Shown here: positions 49,844 through 58,914 of the stretch, one piece after another
Layout: each line of letters opens with the position of its first letter
Position numbering within the stretch: position 1 is the first letter of the stretch
DNA from: JADJRH01 sp046351455
GTDB taxonomy: Bacteria; Myxococcota_A; Polyangia; Polyangiales; Polyangiaceae
Length of the DNA: 64,000 nucleotides
Assembly (NCBI GenBank): GCA_046351455.1
Contig: JAXLYM010000002.1
Span: forward strand, 434,001 to 498,000
Reading direction: 5' to 3'
Position numbers and translations under genes: made by a program
Notes under the pieces: generated by a model
Database searches by the model: none
Told to the model about the DNA's origin: nothing
The model's input: only the letters and a program-made list of their open reading frames with translations

Positions 49844-51370
49844 ATGAGGTCCGCATCCGAAGCCATGGCCGAGGCCCGGGCTTCCCTCAACCTGTCGCTC
49901 ACACATTTCGCGCAGGTCGTGGGCGTATCGCCGGACGTTATCGAGCGGGTGGATGCGGACTCCGCCGCACGCACGCTTGCGCTGCGTAACACGGCTGAGA
50001 TCTTCGGCCTCGATGTGGCGGAGCTGCTCGCAGACGGCGTCGCAGGGCGCCTTCCCACCGCGATGCTCCGCTCGTTCGTCGATCATGCGCCGGACGCGTT
50101 CGATGACCTCATTGCAGCGGACGTTCACCGCAAGCTGGGCGCCTTCACGCGCCTGCTTCGTCGAAAGTCATGGCTACGCCAGATGCTCGGCATGCCCCAA
50201 CAACCGAGCTTGCCCGGCCTGCGAGTGGAACCCCGGCCCATCCCGGAGGGCTCGCGTACACCGCATGGGGCAGACGCATTGGCGATCGAAGCGCGCGCGC
50301 AGCTCGGGCTTGGCGACAATCCGATTCCCTCCATGCTCGCCCTCGTGAGGGACCGATTGGGGGTCGAGGTACACTTTACCAGCGACCTGGGTCCGCGCAT
50401 TGACGGCGCCTCCGTCTCGACGGGCCGAGTGCGGGGTGTGCTGGTGAATCTCGGTCCGAACGGCGGGCATAAATGGTGGATGACCAGGATGACGCTCGCT
50501 CATGAGCTCTGTCACCTCCTGTTCGACGCCGGGGTCTTCGACGGCGCCCGCGGATTGCTGATCTGGAGTCCTGCAACCCGCAGAGCGTCCGAAGCAGAAG
50601 GATGGGAGCCGCGCCTCGGCGCCAAGCATTCTCGCTTCAAGGCCGTCGAACAACGGGCCAACGCGTTCGCTGCCTACTTCCTGGCCCCCCCGTCCGGTGT
50701 GCGCGCGCTTTTCCCCGATGGCATCCCGGATCGAACTTGGCCCACTGTGTCACGCGTCGCCAATCACTTCGGCCTTTCGCCCCTCACTGCCGTCAATGTC
50801 CTCGTCAATGTCTTTACCTGGAACAGGAGAGATCGTGAGGATCTTCTCGAGGAAATAGATGGGGAAGGCGCACCCGTGGGGCCTCATCCCGACGCGGTCT
50901 CCGACGTGCCCGAGGCGAACGCCGAGCTGCGACAGCTCATGGAGGACGCGGTACAGAAGAGGTTCTTGCTTCCCGCGACCCGCGACCGATGGTTGGGCGG
51001 CGAGCCCGCAGCGCTAGCACCGAGACCGGCTCCGCGACCTCTTCGCCCCGACGCGGCCGGCATGGAGGTGAGTGATCTGATCCGCGCCGGCCGCGTCGAC
51101 GGAGCTTTGCGAGTGCTCTGGGACTCCGTTGACGCGTGGATCGATGAAGGAGACTTGGATGCCTGTCGGTCCTTGTTGGGGATGCTCACCCCGGACACGG
51201 TCCCCGCCGATATCATGGTTAGCCTCCTCTGCGCGACCGCCCGAGCTCCCGAGCTAGCCGAAGCCCGTGCGCGATATCGCGTCCAGTGCCGTGATGCTCT
51301 GCATAAGGCTGGACACAACCCCACCGAGATCGATGCGCTCGTCGCGCCCCCGGTCGACGATGGGAGATGA
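49844..51370 (+). CDS. XRE-family helix-turn-helix / ImmA-IrrE metallopeptidase
   Basis: A 508-residue protein. N-terminal helix-turn-helix (LSLTHFAQVVGVSPDVIERV) and, from about 150, an ImmA/IrrE zinc peptidase domain with HELCH in RMTLAHELCHLL and the third ligand in VEQRANAFAAYFLAPP. Such proteins cleave a bound repressor or sense stress in mobile elements and toxin-antitoxin-like modules. The C-terminal 150 residues are helical and unassigned (SDLIRAGRVDGALRVLWDSV). ATG 49844 has TAAGCC 6 bases upstream. The next gene starts 11 bases inside its 3' end. Base composition looks less GC-rich than the surroundings, consistent with acquisition. Confidence 0.88.
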   Translation: MRSASEAMAEARASLNLSLTHFAQVVGVSPDVIERVDADSAARTLALRNTAEIFGLDVAELLADGVAGRLPTAMLRSFVDHAPDAFDDLIAADVHRKLGAFTRLLRRKSWLRQMLGMPQQPSLPGLRVEPRPIPEGSRTPHGADALAIEARAQLGLGDNPIPSMLALVRDRLGVEVHFTSDLGPRIDGASVSTGRVRGVLVNLGPNGGHKWWMTRMTLAHELCHLLFDAGVFDGARGLLIWSPATRRASEAEGWEPRLGAKHSRFKAVEQRANAFAAYFLAPPSGVRALFPDGIPDRTWPTVSRVANHFGLSPLTAVNVLVNVFTWNRRDREDLLEEIDGEGAPVGPHPDAVSDVPEANAELRQLMEDAVQKRFLLPATRDRWLGGEPAALAPRPAPRPLRPDAAGMEVSDLIRAGRVDGALRVLWDSVDAWIDEGDLDACRSLLGMLTPDTVPADIMVSLLCATARAPELAEARARYRVQCRDALHKAGHNPTEIDALVAPPVDDGR

Positions 51371-52076
51371 CACGCCTCCTAGCCCGTGCGACCGCATGCG
51401 TCATGGGGCGATTCCGGATGAGAGACCGTTCGTCGCAGTCGCGGCGAGCCTCTCCCGCCGGTACGATCAATGGCACACAGGGATCGCCTACTGCGATGCG
51501 GAGGACCCGACTCCGCGGTTTCTTCACCTTGCCAGCGATCTCCACCTCCTCGATGAACCGTTGGACGACGAAGAGCTCGGATGGGATCGGACCTATCTGT
51601 GGATCGAAGTCCAGGCCCCTCCGGCAAAACGACGCGCGCTCGCACAGCTTTGCCGCAGAATTGCGGAGCGCGTGCGCGTGGAGGGACAAACAGTCCGTTA
51701 CGCTGTGCGTTACCATCTCGGCAGGTTCGATCCTCAGACCGGCACACATATACGGGGGCCTGGGGAGCTCGGCTTGACGTGCGCGACCTGCGTGCTTGCC
51801 GTCTGTCGCGGTGTAGAGCTGGAGTTGGTGGACATCCCCACCTGGCCTGTACGCGCCGAAGACGAAGCGTGGTTCCTGCGAATCATTGGATATCTCAACG
51901 GCCGCGATCCCGATTGGGCCAGAACCGTGGCGAGCGACGGGTTGTGTCCGCGTTTCCGCCCGACCGAGGTGACCGGCGCTGCGCTTGCTCCTTTCCCCAA
52001 AGTCCCATTCGGCGGCGCGCTCGCGGCCTCCGAGCTGGTCTGTCGTCGCTACGACGAGGTGTTCCCGGACGACTAG
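51360..52076 (+). CDS. Hypothetical protein coupled to the ImmA/IrrE gene
   Basis: A 238-residue protein whose ATG lies 11 bases before the upstream stop, so it is translationally coupled. Visible features are a central LWIEVQAPPAKRRALAQLCR helix, a Cys cluster (LTCATCVLAVCRG) near residue 145 that could bind metal, and a C-terminal ELVCRRYDEVFPDD. I recognise no family. Coupled small proteins after an ImmA/IrrE peptidase are often the regulated toxin or cleaved regulator, so that is the working hypothesis. ATG 51396 would give an uncoupled, shorter product. Confidence 0.7.
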   Translation: MGDDTPPSPCDRMRHGAIPDERPFVAVAASLSRRYDQWHTGIAYCDAEDPTPRFLHLASDLHLLDEPLDDEELGWDRTYLWIEVQAPPAKRRALAQLCRRIAERVRVEGQTVRYAVRYHLGRFDPQTGTHIRGPGELGLTCATCVLAVCRGVELELVDIPTWPVRAEDEAWFLRIIGYLNGRDPDWARTVASDGLCPRFRPTEVTGAALAPFPKVPFGGALAASELVCRRYDEVFPDD

Positions 52077-52176
52077 AGCCGTTCGCCAATCGTGACGATT
52101 TCACGGACGCGCGCCGAGACGCGTGACAGGGGGTTCGGGCTGGATGGGGGGGCGCCATGCGGGCCCAAACAAGGAG

Positions 52177-53133
52177 TTACGATTGGGCTTTGCGCTTCAT
52201 CCAGGTGCGGAGCTCTTCGAGGTCCTCGTCGGGGAGGAAGAAGCGGACCTCGTCGAGGGAGCCGGCGGACATCAAGGAGGCGCCCAGCTTCACGGCGGAG
52301 GCCCTCGCGGCGGCCGCGAGGATCGGTGTCGGGGCCAGGATCAGCTCCAGCAAGTGCGGTAACAAGGCCTTCACCTGGAGCTCGGCGGCCAGGATCGCGG
52401 CGATCGGGCCCGGATCGTACGGAGCTTCGGTGTCCCAGAAGGCGTGGTAGAGGTGCTGGCGCGTGCGATCGCCGGCGATGCCCGAGGAGGTCGTGCGGTA
52501 ACTGCCGCCCTCCAGGCCGAGCATCCCGCGGCCCTCCGCGCTCGCGATCAAGGCCTGTGCGCGGCGGATCAACGCGAGGGAGAGAGGGAGTCCGGCCATG
52601 TCGAGGGCCGATGTTCCGGTGAGGTCCGAGGCCGGCGGGCGCGACGCGGAGTGGGCCAGTCGGGGCTGGAACGCGTGCACCGTCTGGACCCACGTGCCCT
52701 CGTCCGCGACGGCTTGAATACGACGGTCGCCGAGGTCGAAGAGGAACATCGCGCGGCGCTGGGTGTTGTCCTCGTCGCGGCGATTCTTCGCGATGAACGT
52801 GTGCGATATCTTGCGGATCGCGCGCCACGGGACGGCCGCCGGCCGCTTGTCCGGATCGATCAGGAGGCCCCACGGGACGATGGCTGTCGGGAGCGCATAC
52901 AGGGTCTTGAGGTCGCGCACGAAGGGGCCCGTCAGCGAGCCTCCGAACGCGGCGAGGGTGAGGCCGAGGATCGGGGCCGCGACGAACAACCACACTTGAC
53001 CGCTCGCGACGGCCAGCGCGAGGGTGCCTCCGCCGGTCGCCACGCCGGTGACGCCGCCGACGATCCACGGGACCATGCCTGTCCCCGACTCCAGGTATTG
53101 ATACCGCAGCTCCGGGGGCGCCAGATCACGCAC
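52177..53133 (-). CDS. Putative membrane protein
   Basis: A 318-residue protein of no recognised family with two closely spaced helices near the N-terminus (GMVPWIVGGVTGVATGGGTL, WLFVAAPILGLTLAAFGGSL), then a hydrophilic region. Possible amphipathic helices are LAHSASRPPASD and ALLPHLLELILAPTPILAAA. The start overlaps the PhyH gene stop by 8 bases, so it is translated with it. Conceivably a membrane anchor or transporter for a product of the two enzymes; that is inference from gene order only. Confidence 0.72.
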   Translation of the reverse strand: MRDLAPPELRYQYLESGTGMVPWIVGGVTGVATGGGTLALAVASGQVWLFVAAPILGLTLAAFGGSLTGPFVRDLKTLYALPTAIVPWGLLIDPDKRPAAVPWRAIRKISHTFIAKNRRDEDNTQRRAMFLFDLGDRRIQAVADEGTWVQTVHAFQPRLAHSASRPPASDLTGTSALDMAGLPLSLALIRRAQALIASAEGRGMLGLEGGSYRTTSSGIAGDRTRQHLYHAFWDTEAPYDPGPIAAILAAELQVKALLPHLLELILAPTPILAAAARASAVKLGASLMSAGSLDEVRFFLPDEDLEELRTWMKRKAQS

Positions 53134-53941
53134 GGGCGCGGCCCTCGAAGACGCGCACGAAATCGCGGGGGGCGCGCTTGCGGCGCAGACATCGAGTCTC
53201 GGCCGTCATGTAACAGACCGTCACGCCGCGGCGCGGGTGGTCCGTCCCGTTCACGCCGGAGCCGTGCCACAGGTGGTTGTGCACCAGGATCACCTCGCCG
53301 GCGCGGGCCGGGAGATAGACGCGCTCCTCGTCGATGTCCCTCGTCGCCAGACACGCGTCCGGGATGACGCCGCCGAGCGGGGTCGCGAGGCCCGCCGTGT
53401 GACTGCCAGGGATCACTTCGAGGCAGCCGCCGCCCTCCGGCGCGTCGTCGAGGGCTGTCCAGATCTGGAGCGTGGGGTTGCGATCGAGGCCCCAGTAACT
53501 GCCACCGTCCTGATGCCACGGGAGCACCGTGCCGGCGCGGGCGGACTTGTTGAAGAGGACCGCGCGGTAGATCACGATCGGGCCCTCGATCCAGGCGCGG
53601 GCGATGCGCTCGAACAGCGGGTGCTCGATGAGGGAGAAGAAGAGAGGGTCCTTTTCGAGCTTCTCGATCTTGCGGTAATTGAGTGACGGGCCGACGTATC
53701 CCTTCTTGTACTCCAGGTCTTCGTACCGGCCTGTCGTCGTGTCGTGCTGGAAGAAGAGGCCCGGATACGCCACCTCCCCGCGCATCATGGCCTCTGCCCG
53801 GGCGCGCAGCCGTGCGAGCGTCTCCTCCTCGAAGACGCGGCCGACGCGGGCGTAGCCGTCCTGCCGATACCGGGCCAGGATCGGCTCCAGATCGATGTCC
53901 GGGGAGACGAGATCGGGAGAGGCGGGTGCGACAACTGGCAT
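53126..53941 (-). CDS. Phytanoyl-CoA dioxygenase (PhyH) family oxygenase
   Basis: A 271-residue iron(II)/2-oxoglutarate-type oxygenase. The metal triad is visible: His and Asp in WHQDGGSYW and the distal His in HNHLWHGSG, with an Arg after it (RRGVTVCYMTAE) for 2-oxoglutarate. GGCLEVIPGSHTAG is the family loop. It hydroxylates an unknown substrate. It begins 12 bases after the aldo/keto reductase stop, and the next gene overlaps its own stop, so three genes form an operon. Confidence 0.92.
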   Translation of the reverse strand: MPVVAPASPDLVSPDIDLEPILARYRQDGYARVGRVFEEETLARLRARAEAMMRGEVAYPGLFFQHDTTTGRYEDLEYKKGYVGPSLNYRKIEKLEKDPLFFSLIEHPLFERIARAWIEGPIVIYRAVLFNKSARAGTVLPWHQDGGSYWGLDRNPTLQIWTALDDAPEGGGCLEVIPGSHTAGLATPLGGVIPDACLATRDIDEERVYLPARAGEVILVHNHLWHGSGVNGTDHPRRGVTVCYMTAETRCLRRKRAPRDFVRVFEGRARA

Positions 53942-53953
53942 GTTCGTCTTCGG

Positions 53954-54931
53954 TTATCGGGCGTACGTGGTCTCGGTGCCTTGCGCCGCCTTGTGGAGGC
54001 CGTCGACCTCCGCGCGCGCCTCCGCGGGAAGCGTCTTTTCGATGCCGTCGAGCGCCGCGTCCAGGTGCAGAACCGTCGCCGGGCCGACGAGGATGGAGTC
54101 GACCACGGGGGAGCCCGCGAGCCACGCGTACGCGAAATCGAGGATCGTCATGCCGTATTTCTCGGCCAGCTCGCGGTAATCCGCCACCAGCGCGAGCTGC
54201 CGCTCGTTCCAGTAACGGCCGAGATACAGCTTGTTCTTGTCGAAGCGCGACCCCGCCTCCACCGGACTGCCGGGCTGGTAACGGCCGGAGAGGAGGCCAC
54301 CCGCGAGCGCGTTGTAGACGGTGGTGTGAAGGCGGTAGTTGCTCGCGAACCGCGCGTACTCGATGTCGAGCTGGCGGATGAGGAGGTTGTAGAGCTGCTG
54401 CGCGATCACGGGGCGCGGCATGTTGTGCTTGTCGCACAGATTGAAGATCTCCACGATCTGCCAGGAGGCGTAGTTGGAGACCCCGAACGCGCGGATCTTC
54501 TTCTTTTCGAGCAGCTCCGCGATCGCCGACAGGCTATCTTCGAGAGGCGTGTTGTGGTCGGGGACGTGGAGATAATAGAGGTCGATCGTATCGAGGCCGA
54601 GGCGCGACAGGCTCTGATCCGCGGCGTCCAGGATGGTGGCCTTCGCGAGGCCTTCGAGCTTTCCGCGGGTGGCGCCGCCGAATCCGACCTTCGTGGCGAC
54701 TCGGACCTTGTCGGTCTTTCCCTTCACGAAGCGGCCCACGATGCGCTCGCTCTCGCCGTCCACGTACGCGTTCGCCGTGTCGATCAAGGTGACGCCGCGT
54801 TCGAGGGCGCGGGCCATGATCTTGCGCGCCTCGGCCTCGGGCGTGCGCTTGCCGAAGTTCATCGAGCCGAGCGCCGCGGGGGGGCGCGCGCCGGGGTCGC
54901 GACGTGTGGCGAAATCGGTCAGCGGGAGCAT
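53954..54931 (-). CDS. Aldo/keto reductase
   Basis: A 325-residue NADPH-dependent oxidoreductase of the AKR fold. Visible are GVTLIDTANAYVDGESERIV with the active-site Asp and Tyr, VRVATKVGFG with the Lys, YYLHVPDHNTPLEDSLSAIA with the His, GVSNYASWQIVEIFN, and a C-terminal nucleotide loop (SPVVDSILVGPATVLHLDAA). The start at 54931 is preceded by TAACGA with 7 bases spacing. It leads the PhyH/membrane protein operon and could convert a carbonyl that the oxygenase produces or uses. Confidence 0.93.
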   Translation of the reverse strand: MLPLTDFATRRDPGARPPAALGSMNFGKRTPEAEARKIMARALERGVTLIDTANAYVDGESERIVGRFVKGKTDKVRVATKVGFGGATRGKLEGLAKATILDAADQSLSRLGLDTIDLYYLHVPDHNTPLEDSLSAIAELLEKKKIRAFGVSNYASWQIVEIFNLCDKHNMPRPVIAQQLYNLLIRQLDIEYARFASNYRLHTTVYNALAGGLLSGRYQPGSPVEAGSRFDKNKLYLGRYWNERQLALVADYRELAEKYGMTILDFAYAWLAGSPVVDSILVGPATVLHLDAALDGIEKTLPAEARAEVDGLHKAAQGTETTYAR

Positions 54932-55043
54932 GGAGGCTTCGTTACCACGTTCCGGCGGCCGCTTCCTCCGACGTCCGCGACGCTCCGCCCGTACTCCGCT
55001 TGTCCGCTTCCTCCGGCGCGAGACAGGCGGGGCGCGCCTCCGG

Positions 55044-55049
55044 TACCGT
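55044..55049 (+). promoter_or_regulatory. Leaderless-type -10 element TACCGT
   Basis: TACCGT, 6 bases, GTG at 55056. The only support for that start codon, since no Shine-Dalgarno is present. Confidence 0.45.
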
Positions 55050-55055
55050 GAGCGC

Positions 55056-57278
55056 GTGGGACATGAGCTTTCGTGCGAGAGCCGGATCGAGAGCGTCACC
55101 GTGTACGCGCGCGGCGCGGTCGTGCGGCGGCGGGTCACGCTCCCCGATGCGCTGCCAGAAGGGCCGTGCGAGGTCGTCGTCGAGGACGTCACCGCCTTCG
55201 CCGACGAAGGGACGATGCGCACCGGGGCCCTCGAAGGGCGCGAGGTGCTCGGCGTGCGCGCGCGCCTGATCGTGCCGGAGCGGAAGGCCGGAGACCCTTC
55301 GATCAAAGACAAATTGAACGCGCTGCGGAGGCGACGGGACGAGCTCGTCGCCGCGCGCGGGCACGCCTCGTGGCGGCGCGACGTGCTCGCCTCGGTGCAG
55401 CCGGAGCCGGACCTCGTGCGGCGCGTGTCCGCGATCGATCCCGCCGAGCGCACCGCGGACGCGCTCGCCGTCGTGCGGCTGTCCGCGGACGAGATGGCCT
55501 CGCTCGACGCGAAGATCGCGGAGCTGACCGTCGCGATCGAGGACAACGAGCGCGAGGCGCAGGCGCTCCGATTGGCTGCGGCGCAAGCTCCGGCGGCGGC
55601 GAGGCGGGACGACGGGCCGCCGCGGTTCGCCGTCACCGTGCAGCTCGGACCCGCGCGCGAGGCTTCGAAACAAGGGGTTCTGGAGCTGGAATACGCCGTC
55701 GCCGCCGCGCGGTGGTGGCCGTCGTACCGCGCTCGGTTCACGGACGGCGCGACGAAGGCGGCGCTCACGCTGTCCGCGTTCGTGGCGCAGGCGTCGGGCG
55801 AGGATTGGGACGGCGTCGCGCTCGCGCTGTCGACGGGCGATCTGCTCCGCGACGCGCGGCTGCCGGAGATGACGTCGCTGCGGCTGGGGCGCGCGCAGAA
55901 GCCGAAGGCCCGCGGGTATCGGCCCCCGCCGGAGGGGCTCGACGCGATGTTCGAGGGGTACGATCGCTTCGTCGCGACGGTGAGCGTGACGGCCACCGCG
56001 ACGGCGAGCGTGACGACGACGGCGACGATGACCGCGACGCGCGATCCGTCGAGCGACGTCGGCGCGCTGTGGCAGGCGGGCTCCGCGGGGCTGCCGGCGC
56101 CGTACGCGGAGTACCACGAGGACGAGTACGACAGCCCCACGCGCGTAGCGCCGCCGCAGGAGCAGACGCGGTCGAAGAAGAAGCGCGCCGCGGACGAGCC
56201 GATGGCGCGCGCGATGGATCTGGCGGGGCTGGCCGCGCCCGCCGCGCCCGCCGCCGCGCCGATGCCGAAATCCGCGATGGCGCTCGGACGAGCCGCGCCG
56301 GGAGGCATGCCGATGCCGCAGGCCGCGCCGCCGCGCGGAGGAGGCGGCGCGCCGCGCGCAGAGGCCGCGAGCTACGGCGGGTACGGGCTGAGCGACGACT
56401 CGCTCGGAGGCGAAGGCGGCGCGCCGGAGCCGCTGCCGATCGAGCCGGCGGACGCGTGGCTCGACTTCGATTCGCTTCGCATCGCCGCGTGGTCACCGGG
56501 GCACGCGCGCGACAAGCGCGGGCGCCTCACGCGCGACGGCGCGACGACGCCGGCGGGGCTCGCGACCGCGATCACCGCGATCGAGCGCATGGCGCCGCCG
56601 TCGGGCGCGATCGATCCGAGGGCCTCGCGCGGGCTCTTCGACGTCGTGTACGCCGCGGCCGGCACCGTGGATGTGCCCTCGAACGAACGGCCGCACCGCG
56701 TCGCGCTGATGACGGCGGAGGCCGCGTCGAAGCCGCGCTTCGTCACGGTGCCGCGCGAGGCGACCGAGGTGTACCGCCGCGCCGACTTCACGAACCCGGT
56801 CGGACAGCCGCTCTTGACGGGGCCCGTCGAGGTGCTGATCGACGGCGCGCTCGTCGCGCTGACGCGGCTCTCGTACACGGATCGCGGCGGCTCGATCTCG
56901 ATCGGCCTCGGCGTGGAGGACCGCTTGCGGGTCGCGCGGAACACGCACGTCGAGGAGGGATCCGCGGGATTGCTCGGCGGATCGACGACGGTGGAGCACA
57001 CCGTGACGACGGAGATCGCGTCGTCGCTCGGCCGCGCGATCAAGGTGGAGATCGTGGATCGCCTCCCGGTGAGCGACGACAAGGACGTGGAGATCAAGTC
57101 GCTCGCGGCGTCGCCGCCGACGACGCCGTACACGCAGGCCGAGCTCGGGCATCCGGTGCGGAAGGCCTTCAAATGCGAGGTCGAGGTGCCCGCGGGCGGC
57201 AAGGCGAAGGCCGAGTGGCGCTACCGCGTCACGCTCCCGGCGAAGATGGAAATCGTGGGCGGAAACCGCAGGGAGTGA
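55056..57278 (+). CDS. DUF4139/DUF4140 (mucoidy inhibitor MuiA-like) protein, long form
   Basis: A 740-residue protein starting at GTG. N-terminal domain IESVTVYARGAVVRRRVTLP, typical of DUF4140, then a Glu/Arg-rich coiled coil (about 75-190), and the DUF4139 beta domain (LELEYAVAAARWWPSYRARF, DWDGVALALSTGDLLRDARL). A long low-complexity insertion follows (about 310-450) with Thr/Ala/Met/Gly-rich stretches, then a C-terminal DUF4139-like part with VYRRADFTNPVGQPLLTGPV and KVEIVDRLPVSDDKDVEIK. No signal peptide is seen. The next gene is a shorter homologue 3 bases away. Family function is unknown. Confidence 0.85.
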   Translation: MGHELSCESRIESVTVYARGAVVRRRVTLPDALPEGPCEVVVEDVTAFADEGTMRTGALEGREVLGVRARLIVPERKAGDPSIKDKLNALRRRRDELVAARGHASWRRDVLASVQPEPDLVRRVSAIDPAERTADALAVVRLSADEMASLDAKIAELTVAIEDNEREAQALRLAAAQAPAAARRDDGPPRFAVTVQLGPAREASKQGVLELEYAVAAARWWPSYRARFTDGATKAALTLSAFVAQASGEDWDGVALALSTGDLLRDARLPEMTSLRLGRAQKPKARGYRPPPEGLDAMFEGYDRFVATVSVTATATASVTTTATMTATRDPSSDVGALWQAGSAGLPAPYAEYHEDEYDSPTRVAPPQEQTRSKKKRAADEPMARAMDLAGLAAPAAPAAAPMPKSAMALGRAAPGGMPMPQAAPPRGGGGAPRAEAASYGGYGLSDDSLGGEGGAPEPLPIEPADAWLDFDSLRIAAWSPGHARDKRGRLTRDGATTPAGLATAITAIERMAPPSGAIDPRASRGLFDVVYAAAGTVDVPSNERPHRVALMTAEAASKPRFVTVPREATEVYRRADFTNPVGQPLLTGPVEVLIDGALVALTRLSYTDRGGSISIGLGVEDRLRVARNTHVEEGSAGLLGGSTTVEHTVTTEIASSLGRAIKVEIVDRLPVSDDKDVEIKSLAASPPTTPYTQAELGHPVRKAFKCEVEVPAGGKAKAEWRYRVTLPAKMEIVGGNRRE

Positions 57279-57281
57279 GCG

Positions 57282-58913
57282 ATGGACATCACGAAGATCG
57301 AGGTGCGCGGCGCGGACGGAGCGCCGGAGATCGCGGCGAGCCGGGCCGTCCTGGTGACGTTCTTCGAGGACCGCGCGGAGGTGTCGCGCCGCGCGAAGGT
57401 GATGCTGCTCCGCGGATCGCAGTGGATCGCGATCGCGGGCGTGTCGCCGTTCGTGGACGAGCGCACCGCCACCGCGCGCATCGTCGCCGGCGACGCGAAG
57501 GTGAACGCCGCGCGCGTGACGTGGCGCGCGCACCTCACGACGGAGCTCGGCCGCGAGGACGTGGAGCGCCTGCACGCCGAGGAGCGGAGCGCGAAGAGCG
57601 CCGTCGAGGAGGCCGCGCGCGCTCGTTCGAGGGCGGATCGGCGCGTGGATCAGGTGAACGGGCTGCACACGCGCTGGGCCGCGGAGATCGCGAAGGTGGC
57701 GCCCCGCGTGCGCGACGCGGACAGGCTCGACGCGTGGCGCGCGGCGTGGCGATCGCTCGGCGAGGCCGCGGACGAGGCGCACCGCGCGATCGCCTCCGCG
57801 AACGAGCAGCGGGAGGACGCGGAGGAGACGGCGGCGCGCGCGGCCCTGCGCCTGCGCGAGGGCACGATCGCGAAGCCGCGGTACGAGGCGCTCGTCGCGG
57901 TGGACGTGGAGGGCGCGGAGGACGGCGACGAGGTCGAGATCGAGGTCACGTACCGCGTGCCGTGCGCGCTGTGGCGGCCGGAGCACCTCTTCCGCCTCGC
58001 GGACGCGGCCGACGCGAGCAGCGACGGGAAGCTTGAAAAGAAGGCCAATCGCGCGATCGAGGTGGTGAGCTGGGCCACCGTGTGGAGCGCGGCCGGAGAG
58101 GCGTGGGAGGGCGTGACCGCGCGGTTCTCGACGGCGCGCCCCGCGCGGGACGCGTCGCCTCCGCTCGTCCGGGACGACGTGCTCGCGCTGCGCCGCAAGA
58201 GCGCCGAGGAGCGCAAGAGCGTCGTCGTGGAGGCCCGCGAGCACGCGCCGCAGGTTGCCGGCCTCGATCGCGGGACGCGCGCCGTCGAAGAGATGCCCGG
58301 CGTCGACGACGGCGGCGAGCCTCTGGTCCTGGAGGCGCTGGAGCCGCTCACGATCGCCTCCGACGGCCGGCCGATGCGCGTGGAGGTGGGCCGGCGCACG
58401 CTCGGCGCCGAGGTGGATCGCGTTCTCTACCCGGAGCTCGGCGGCGCGGCGCACGTGCGGGCGACCGCGACGAACAGCGGCGGCCCCTTGCTCGCGGGCC
58501 CCGTGCGCGTGGCGCGCGGCTCGGCGCTCGTGGGCAAATCGAAGATCGGCTACGTCGGCGCGGGCGAGCCGTTCGAGCTCGGCTTCGGCGCGGACGACGG
58601 CGTGCGCGCGCGGCGCCACATGGAGGAGCAGCGCGACACGACGGCCATCATCGGCACGCAGAAGATCCGCCGCAAAGTGGATGTCTTCCTCTCCAACCTC
58701 TCCGGCGAGATCAAGGGCCTGACGGTGACGGAGAGAGTGCCAGTCAGCGAGATCGCCGACGTGGAGATCACGATGGGCGAATCCGCCGATTTCGGGGCGC
58801 GAGACGCGGAAGGCTTCTTGAGGGCCAGAGTCCAGCTAGCGCCGCACGAGACGAAGCGGATCTCGTTCTCCTACGAGATCCGGGCCGGATCGAACGTGGT
58901 GTTGCCGTTTTAG
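57282..58913 (+). CDS. DUF4139/DUF4140 protein, short form
   Basis: A 543-residue paralogue of the preceding protein, lacking the low-complexity insertion. Shared pattern: RAVLVTFFEDRAEVSRRAKV (DUF4140-like), a charged coiled coil (about 100-190), VEIEVTYRVPCALWRPEHLF, and the C-terminal beta domain ending GLTVTERVPVSEIADVEITM. It starts 3 bases after the previous stop, so the two are made from one mRNA and probably form a complex. No membrane or catalytic motif is seen. A family-A repeat with an inserted B repeat begins immediately after the stop. Confidence 0.88.
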   Translation: MDITKIEVRGADGAPEIAASRAVLVTFFEDRAEVSRRAKVMLLRGSQWIAIAGVSPFVDERTATARIVAGDAKVNAARVTWRAHLTTELGREDVERLHAEERSAKSAVEEAARARSRADRRVDQVNGLHTRWAAEIAKVAPRVRDADRLDAWRAAWRSLGEAADEAHRAIASANEQREDAEETAARAALRLREGTIAKPRYEALVAVDVEGAEDGDEVEIEVTYRVPCALWRPEHLFRLADAADASSDGKLEKKANRAIEVVSWATVWSAAGEAWEGVTARFSTARPARDASPPLVRDDVLALRRKSAEERKSVVVEAREHAPQVAGLDRGTRAVEEMPGVDDGGEPLVLEALEPLTIASDGRPMRVEVGRRTLGAEVDRVLYPELGGAAHVRATATNSGGPLLAGPVRVARGSALVGKSKIGYVGAGEPFELGFGADDGVRARRHMEEQRDTTAIIGTQKIRRKVDVFLSNLSGEIKGLTVTERVPVSEIADVEITMGESADFGARDAEGFLRARVQLAPHETKRISFSYEIRAGSNVVLPF

Positions 58914-58914
58914 G

